Of a stretch of DNA of 64,000 bases, positions 59,299-64,000 are shown in pieces; positions within the stretch are counted from its first letter, which is position 1, and each line of letters begins with the position of its first letter. The position numbers were made by a program, and so were the translations under genes. Source of the DNA: M0108 sp963841065 (GTDB lineage: Bacteria > Pseudomonadota > Gammaproteobacteria > Chromatiales > Chromatiaceae); assembly GCA_963841065.1 (NCBI GenBank), contig CAWJBI010000039.1, positions 1 through 64,000 on the forward strand. The letters are read 5' to 3'. The notes under the pieces are model-generated. The model ran no database searches. It was given only the letters and a program-made list of their open reading frames with translations, and was not told the origin of the DNA.

Positions 59299-61217
59299 CC
59301 AAGATATTTTGTCTCAACATGGAGTTGTCATCACTTCTGGACAGCGCCGGGCCAGGGGGGTATAACGGTCCTCGCCGTCCCCCTGTCCGAGACCCAGCGC
59401 TTGAACCTGCGAGAGATTGTCCTCCAACCCGTTGCTGTCCATGACGAGGCACGCTTCCAGGCCCTAATGGCGGCCCATCACTACCTCGGGGCGTTGCCGA
59501 AGATCGGCCACACCCTGTGGTATGTCGCCACCTGGAACGGTGAGTGGCTGGCCCTGATGAGTTTTTCCGCCGCTGCCTGGAAGTGCGCGGCGCGCGACGC
59601 CTGGATCGGCTGGGATTTCCGCCACCAATACGACCGCCTGCACTTGGTCGCCAACAACAGTCGGTTTCTGATCCTGCCCGAGCACCACGTCGCGAACCTC
59701 GCCTCGCGGGTGTTGGCCTTGAGCGAACGGCGCCTGGTGAGGGATTGGCCGGAGCGCTTCGGTTACCCGTTGCTGTTGCTGGAGACCTTCGTCGATCCGC
59801 AGCGCTTTCACGGCACCCTCTACCGCGCCGCCAACTGGTGCTATGTGGGCGACACCCGCGGCTATCGGCGCACCCGAGGCGGCTACAGCGTTGCGCCGGG
59901 CACGGCCAAGCGCGTCTTTGTCCGCCCCCTGCACGCCCATGCCCAAGCCCGCCTGTCGCGTCCTGTACTCGAACCCCAGTATCGTCACGGAGCCCCGAAC
60001 ATCATGTTGAGTGCTGAACAGATGGTCTCTCTGCCGGAGTTTTTTGCCGACATCCCCGACCCGCGCCGCGGCCAGGGACGACGCCATCCCCTGCCCGCCG
60101 TACTGGCCATCGCCGCGGGTGCCACCTTGTGCGGCATGCGCGGCTACAAGGCCATCAGCCTGTGGGCCGCAGACCTGGGTCAGAAGGCGCGGGCACGCTT
60201 TCGCTGTTGCTACCGCAACCGCCGCTATGAAGTCCCCAGCCGCACCGTCATCCGCGAGGTGCTCACCCGGGTGGACCCGGACGCCTTGGATCGCGCCTTG
60301 CAACGCTGGAACGCTCAGCATGCCGCCGCCGACGAGGGGCTGGCCATCGACGGCAAGACGCTGTGTAACGCCATCGACGCCGAAGGTCGCCAAGCCCACA
60401 TCCTCGGCGTCGTCGGCCACCAGACCCAGCTCTGCCACACCCAAAAAAAGTCGGCTCCCTGCCCGTAGACGGCGGCGACGAAGTCAAGCAAACCAACGAG
60501 ATCGGGATGGTCATCCCGCTGTTGGAGTCCCTCGACATCGCCGGCAAGACCATCACCGCCGACGCCCTCCTGACCCAACGTCAAGCTCGCCCACCACCTC
60601 ATCGAGCGCAACGCGGACTACGTCTTCACCGTCAAAGGCAATCAGCCGACCTTGCACGACGACATTCGCCTGATCTTCGCGGGCCGCGCAACACCCGACT
60701 TCACCGAGTCGCTCACCCTGGCCCATGGCCGCATCGAGCAGCGCTCCATCTGGACCAGCACCCGCCTCAACGACTACCTCGACTTTCCCGGCGTTGGCCA
60801 GGTCTTCGTCATCGAGCGTCTCACCATCGAGAAGACCACCGGCGCGACCTCAAGCGAAACCGTCTACGGCGTCACCAGCCATCCCCCGGCAACCGCCAGC
60901 GCCGCCGCCATACTGGCCTTCAACCGCGGCCATTGGACCGTCGAGAATGGCTGCCACTACATCCTCGACTGGAATTGGGACGAGGATCGCTGCACCATCC
61001 GCACCGGACACGGTCCCGAGAACATCACCGCGCTACGCCGCTTCGCCATCGGTGCCATCAAGGCTAAGTCCCGCGACACGGTCGCCGCGACCATCCAGCG
61101 CCTGGCGCGTAACGTTCGCCTGGTCTTCGACTACCTGCGCATGACGGACAACTCCCGCCACCGTCCAGCGTCCCTCCAGGCGCAGACGGGCTAGAACGGA
61201 TTCGCCGTGCGGCACCA
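59299..61217. mobile_element. ISAs1-type insertion between a P-type ATPase fragment and a carbonic anhydrase fragment
   Basis: The interval starts where homology to the P-type ATPase ends and stops where carbonic anhydrase homology begins on the other strand. Because the two flanks belong to different genes, this is not a simple insertion into one gene; a deletion or rearrangement took place. Terminal repeats were not clearly recognised, so the borders are approximate. Confidence 0.5.
59401..61194 (+). CDS. DUF4338 (DruA-like) domain fused to ISAs1-family transposase (two suspected indels)
   Basis: A TTG start at 59401 opens a DUF4338 domain (about residues 1-200: AHHYLGALPKIGHTLWYVAT, SAAAWKCAARDAWIGWDFRH, VANNSRFLILPEHHVANLAS, LLLETFVDPQRFHGTLYRAA). 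The same chain continues into an ISAs1 transposase (SLPEFFADIPDPRRGQGRRH; DEGLAIDGKTLCNAIDAEGR; NADYVFTVKGNQPTLHDDIR; NRGHWTVENGCHYILDWNWD, with the DDE residues). Shifts lie near 60450 (in an A7 run) and 60582. Corrected length is about 597 residues. DUF4338 is the DruA domain of the Druantia phage-defence system. Here it is more likely a DNA-binding or processing part of the transposase. Confidence 0.8.
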
Positions 61218-61429
61218 GGTACCAGGTTCGCCACGTTGCGCACCACGAATACATCGCCCGGTTCCGCCCCCGTCAAGATGGCCGGGTCCACACGGGAGTC
61301 GGCGCAGGCCACGATGAGCGACTTGGGGTGTTGCCCTTGCCGCAGCCGCTCGAACAGGGTCCGATCCTCGCTGAAGTACTTTTCCTGGAAGCGCCTGAAA
61401 CCGGCAATAAAACGGGCGATGTCCTTCAT
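61218..61429 (-). pseudogene. Beta-class carbonic anhydrase, N-terminal fragment
   Basis: Starts MKDIARFIAGFRRFQEKYFS at 61429. It contains LIVACADSRVDPAILTGAEP (first zinc Cys and the Asp-Arg dyad) and VRNVANLVP, after which the ISAs1 region begins. The His and second Cys zinc ligands are missing, so it is inactive. It overlaps by ATGA the stop of the upstream ORF, so it was once in an operon. Confidence 0.78.
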
Positions 61430-61746
61430 GACGCGGCACCCGTTCCCCGCGCGGCGATGCCCGCAGCCAGAGGCGGGCGGTCATGATCGCGGCTACCCAG
61501 TACCGCGCGCGCCGCCATGGCGGTCTCGCGCAAAGCCTCCTGATCCGCGCCGAGCACCTTGAGCAAGACCTCCTCCAGGCCGCGGTCCTGGCGGATGCCC
61601 ACGGCCCCGGCGTCCGGCCGCACGGGCAGGTATTTAGCCAAAGAGGCCAGGGAGTCCGCCGGAGCCTCTCGAACTCGGTGGTGCTGGCGGCGCAGGCCAC
61701 ATGCATGGTCCTTTACTTCTGCATGGCTAAAAAGGGTGGTCATCAT
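61426..61746 (-). CDS. Unknown ORF upstream of the carbonic anhydrase fragment
   Basis: The frame of 106 codons (MMTTLFSHAEVKDHACGLRR) ends exactly at the carbonic anhydrase start (ATGA overlap), which supports translation. The second half, GLEEVLLKVLGADQEALRET, looks like real helical protein. The first half is Arg-rich and may be out of frame, with a shift near 61650. Its left neighbour in transcription, at 61750, is IS481-type DNA, so the gene may be truncated. No family recognised. Confidence 0.35.
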   Translation of the reverse strand: MMTTLFSHAEVKDHACGLRRQHHRVREAPADSLASLAKYLPVRPDAGAVGIRQDRGLEEVLLKVLGADQEALRETAMAARAVLGSRDHDRPPLAAGIAARGTGAAS

Positions 61747-61918
61747 ATAGTGGACCCCAGATTAGAGACAGCCCCATAAGTTAGGTATTCCGCCCCGTGT
61801 GATTATATACCCAGAAGGAGCTATCCTTTGTTCCGTGCCCGGGAGGTCCTAGACTATCTCGCCACCCCGGGGGCTGCCGAATTGCTAGCCATCCCCACGC
61901 CCCACTGAGATCACACCC

Positions 61919-62914
61919 ATGCAAGTGAATCTGCACAAGAATGCCCGGACCACCCCGGCCATCCGCCAGGAGTTGCGGGAGTCGCCGCTGTCCATTGCCG
62001 AGTTGGCCCGGCGTTATCACCTGACCAAGGCCACGGTGCGCAAGTGGCGCCGCCGCGAGGAGACTACCGACCGTTCCCACCGCCCGCATCGCCTGCACAC
62101 CACCCTCTCGCCCGCCCAGGAGGCGGTGGTGGTGGCCCTGCGCCAGTCCTTGCTGCTGCCCCTGGATGACCTACTGGCGGTGACCCGCGAGTTCCTCAAC
62201 GCGGGGGTCTCGCGCTCCGGTTTGGATCGTTGCCTGCGCCGTCATGGGGTCTCGGACCTCAAAGCACTGCTGCCCCGTGACGAGAGCGGCAAGCCGGCCT
62301 ATCAGCCCTTCAAAGACTATGCCCCCGGCTTTGTGCATGTCGATGTCAAGTACCTGCCGCAGATGCCCGACGAGGACCAGCGTCGCTACCTGTTCGCCGC
62401 CATCGACCGCGCCACGCGCTGGGTCTATGTTGAGATCCTGCCGGAGAAGTCCGCCGCCGGCGCCCAGGGCTTCCTGACCAATCTCCTCCAAGCCGCCGCC
62501 TTTACGATCACCAACATCTTGACCGATAACGGCAAGGAATTCACCGATCGCTGTTGCGCCACCGGCGAACGGGAACCGACGGGTAAGCATGGCTTCGATC
62601 GGATTTGTCACGCACAGCACATCGAGCACCGCCTCATCCCGCCGCGCCATCCCCAGACCAACGGTATGATCGAGCGCTTTAACGGCCGCATCAGCGAGGT
62701 CCTGGCGACCAACCGCTTTCGCTCCGGGGAGCACTTGGCGGAGACCCTTCAGCGCTATGCCAGCATCTACAATGGCTACATCCCCCAGCGCGCATTGGGC
62801 CATGTCAGCCCCCATGAAGCGCTCCAGCAGTGGTTTCAAAAGCAACCTGACTTGTTCGTTTCAAGGGTTAATAATCTCCCGGGGCTGGACAGAAAAGGCA
62901 TCCCGGAGCTTTAG
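61919..62914 (+). CDS. IS481-family transposase
   Basis: Intact 331-residue transposase. The N-terminal helix-turn-helix is ELARRYHLTKATVRKWRRRE. The rve catalytic core has FVHVDVKYLPQMPDEDQRRY (first Asp), NILTDNGKEFTDRCC (second Asp in TDNGKEF) and RHPQTNGMIERFNGRISEVL (Glu). Full length and unbroken, so possibly active. A sequence resembling an IS end (TGGACCCCAGATTAGAGACA) lies at about 61751, upstream. The matching right end was not found with certainty near 62925. Confidence 0.88.
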   Translation: MQVNLHKNARTTPAIRQELRESPLSIAELARRYHLTKATVRKWRRREETTDRSHRPHRLHTTLSPAQEAVVVALRQSLLLPLDDLLAVTREFLNAGVSRSGLDRCLRRHGVSDLKALLPRDESGKPAYQPFKDYAPGFVHVDVKYLPQMPDEDQRRYLFAAIDRATRWVYVEILPEKSAAGAQGFLTNLLQAAAFTITNILTDNGKEFTDRCCATGEREPTGKHGFDRICHAQHIEHRLIPPRHPQTNGMIERFNGRISEVLATNRFRSGEHLAETLQRYASIYNGYIPQRALGHVSPHEALQQWFQKQPDLFVSRVNNLPGLDRKGIPEL

Positions 62915-63320
62915 GTCCAACCCCCGTTACACCTTCACCGCAGACCGTCTTGAACAGCTCAAGCAGATGATCAGCCGCCAGCGGGCAGAGCAGCGCGGCC
63001 AAGAGTTGGCTGAGATCGAGGTGAGGTCTTGCTGATTGGCAATGCGTCCCGGTCCAGTTCAGATGGCGGAGACCACGAGACCCCATCCATCCTGCCGGAA
63101 ATGGCCAATTCCCGTACGCTTCGGGAGGTCGTCGGCGTGGATACTAACCAGCACTGGCCCACGACTCCTTCGGAGGGGGTCAAACGTTGCCAGCGTGAGC
63201 AACTGCTGTCAGGAGTCTTGTGACAGGGATCGGGGACTGCACTAACCGCCCCCCAGGAGGGGTGCGGATTACCGTGACTGTCCAGCCCCCAACCCACACC
63301 AAACGGAACAGACCCTCGAA
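62915..63320. other. Region right of IS481: short ORF remnant, otherwise nothing firm
   Basis: A + strand frame ending at 63035 reads NPRYTFTADRLEQLKQMISR with QRAEQRGQELAEIEVRSC-stop. It could be the tail of a gene cut by the IS481 element. Between 63036 and 63320 only a weak 64-codon frame (63029-63223) is seen, which I do not trust. Confidence 0.3.
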
Positions 63321-63494
63321 ATGACCGAGGCGATGATTCGTCTCTGGTGCCGACAATGGGCCTATGAGTGCGCCGCTCCAAGTGCATCAGTGCTGACGCC
63401 TGAACAGATGAATGAACGCATCGAAGAACATCTCGCAACGATGCCCCGTGCCGCCGACCGACTCTATACGCGCTGGATTGCTGGGTTGCACTGA
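63321..63494 (+). CDS. Small ORF, 57 residues, unknown
   Basis: ATG at 63321 to TGA at 63494, beginning MTEAMIRLWCRQWAYECAAP and ending TMPRAADRLYTRWIAGLH. Helical composition with a Trp/Arg-rich start and no odd codon runs. No recognised family and no strong ribosome site. It may be a genuine small gene or a remnant. Confidence 0.3.
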   Translation: MTEAMIRLWCRQWAYECAAPSASVLTPEQMNERIEEHLATMPRAADRLYTRWIAGLH

Positions 63495-63607
63495 TGTCTG
63501 TTGCCTTGACGGGCCAACCCTCGCTATGAATGCGAAATTCATAGCGCGGCAGGGTACATCGAAAGAAAATGAATGAGTTAGCAGTGAGCTTGCTTGGCGC
63601 GATCCTG

Positions 63608-63919
63608 TTAGCCGAAGTGGCAGACATAGTGATAGGGTTCGCCGATGACCTCGATGTCGAAGGACGAATTGCCTGGCACATTGAATGATTCGCCGGCGGT
63701 GCAGGTTTTCCACTCCTGGCCCTTGATCCGATAACGGCAGTTTCCAGAGACGGTTTCCATAACTTCCGGCGTACCGGTATTAAATGTCAGCGTAGCTGGC
63801 ATGACCACGCCAACGCTTTTTTTCGTGCCGTCAGCGAACTGCACGGTATGGCTCACGCATTTGCCGTCGAAGTAGACATTGGCTTTCTTGATGATGGCTA
63901 CGTTATCGAACTGTGTCAT
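63608..63919 (-). CDS. ppnP: Pyrimidine/purine nucleoside phosphorylase PpnP
   Basis: A 103-residue cupin-fold protein (MTQFDNVAIIKKANVYFDGK). It follows YaiE/PpnP (DUF1255): CVSHTVQFADGTKKSVGVVM, LTFNTGTPEVMETVSGNCRY, TCTAGESFNVPGNSSFDIEV and the end YHYVCHFG. E. coli PpnP phosphorolyses a broad range of nucleosides. The frame is intact and the length is normal. Confidence 0.9.
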   Translation of the reverse strand: MTQFDNVAIIKKANVYFDGKCVSHTVQFADGTKKSVGVVMPATLTFNTGTPEVMETVSGNCRYRIKGQEWKTCTAGESFNVPGNSSFDIEVIGEPYHYVCHFG

Positions 63920-63920
63920 A

Positions 63921-64000
63921 TCAGATTCCGCCTATTTTTTGGATGATGTTATTGGCGACGAAGCCAAACCTGCCCAAGGCCAGCACAAAGCACAGCGCGC
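63921..64000 (-). CDS. C-terminus of a membrane protein running off the window
   Basis: A leftward frame gives ALCFVLALGRFGFVANNIIQ-KIGGI and a TGA at 63923-63921, one base before the ppnP start. The hydrophobic end suggests a membrane protein. The tight spacing suggests one operon with ppnP. Only 25 residues are visible. Confidence 0.35.
   Translation of the reverse strand, partial: ALCFVLALGRFGFVANNIIQKIGGI

Noticed and set aside
61828..61908. A 26-residue ORF (TTG start) with AGAAGGAG upstream, left of the IS481 transposase
   Set aside because: It has a fair ribosome site, but the ORF is too short and lies in probable IS-end DNA; it could be a tail of a truncated gene. Not supported enough to list.

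Overview
The window is GC-rich and most resembles a gammaproteobacterium, probably a purple sulfur bacterium (Chromatiaceae) or a close relative. This rests on a complete rnfABCDGE set in gammaproteobacterial order, sigma-54 regulation with an NtrC-type activator, several c-type cytochrome signatures and multiple IS families. The taxon is inferred, not proven. Many genes, including housekeeping ones, carry single-base indels, often in G/C runs. I read most of these as sequencing or assembly errors. Entries typed pseudogene are truncated or multiply broken; entries typed CDS may carry one to a few suspected indels, which are stated.

Layout. 1-2273: a signal-peptide fragment and a heavily frameshifted rep helicase. 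2369-2627: tRNA-Cys and tRNA-Leu. 2597-11333: a genomic island bounded by a direct repeat of the tRNA-Leu 3' end. It holds a ribbon-helix-helix remnant, a type I restriction system (hsdM broken, hsdS and hsdR nearly intact), a truncated ORF, an IS3-type remnant, a HigBA-like toxin-antitoxin pair and an internally deleted tyrosine integrase.

11540-25131 is the most interesting region. It has two secreted Met/Gly/Ser repeat proteins of about 30% Met, two further secreted proteins of unknown function, and a five-gene respiratory operon: pentaheme cytochrome c, Tat-exported DmsA-like molybdoenzyme, four-cluster DmsB-like subunit, TorD-like chaperone and polyferredoxin. Next to them is a two-component system: a membrane kinase with a periplasmic CxxCH haem motif and a Cys-rich PAS domain, and a sigma-54 activator. 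Three good -24/-12 promoters sit in front of the secreted-protein genes. Each has one or two copies of a 15-bp imperfect palindrome (CTGACA-N3-TGGCAG on the transcribed strand) 120-290 bp upstream. I propose a single redox-controlled regulon joining Met-rich periplasmic or extracellular proteins to a DMSO-reductase-family enzyme, possibly a methionine-sulfoxide or chalcogen/metal handling system.

25230-36767: general metabolism and envelope genes (old yellow enzyme, metallo-beta-lactamase fold protein, SGNH esterase, PuuE-like deacetylase, GNAT, LemA plus M48 protease, lipoprotein, hemerythrin-like protein, ferredoxin-NADP reductase, CDGSH protein, NamZ). 37115-42538: the Rnf ion-translocating electron-transfer complex, followed by two genes of unknown role. 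44162-56394: a transposase fragment and an ion-transport cluster: two Pit/DUF47 phosphate pairs, NhaD, a SulP-STAS-cyclic-nucleotide-domain fusion and a CPA1 antiporter. Related GCAGC/GCTGC palindromes lie upstream of three of these transport units. 56539-63035: an IS-damaged zone with truncated UspA, P-type ATPase and carbonic anhydrase genes, an IS1595 remnant, a DruA-domain/ISAs1 fusion transposase and an IS481 transposase. 63321-64000: a small ORF, ppnP and a partial gene.
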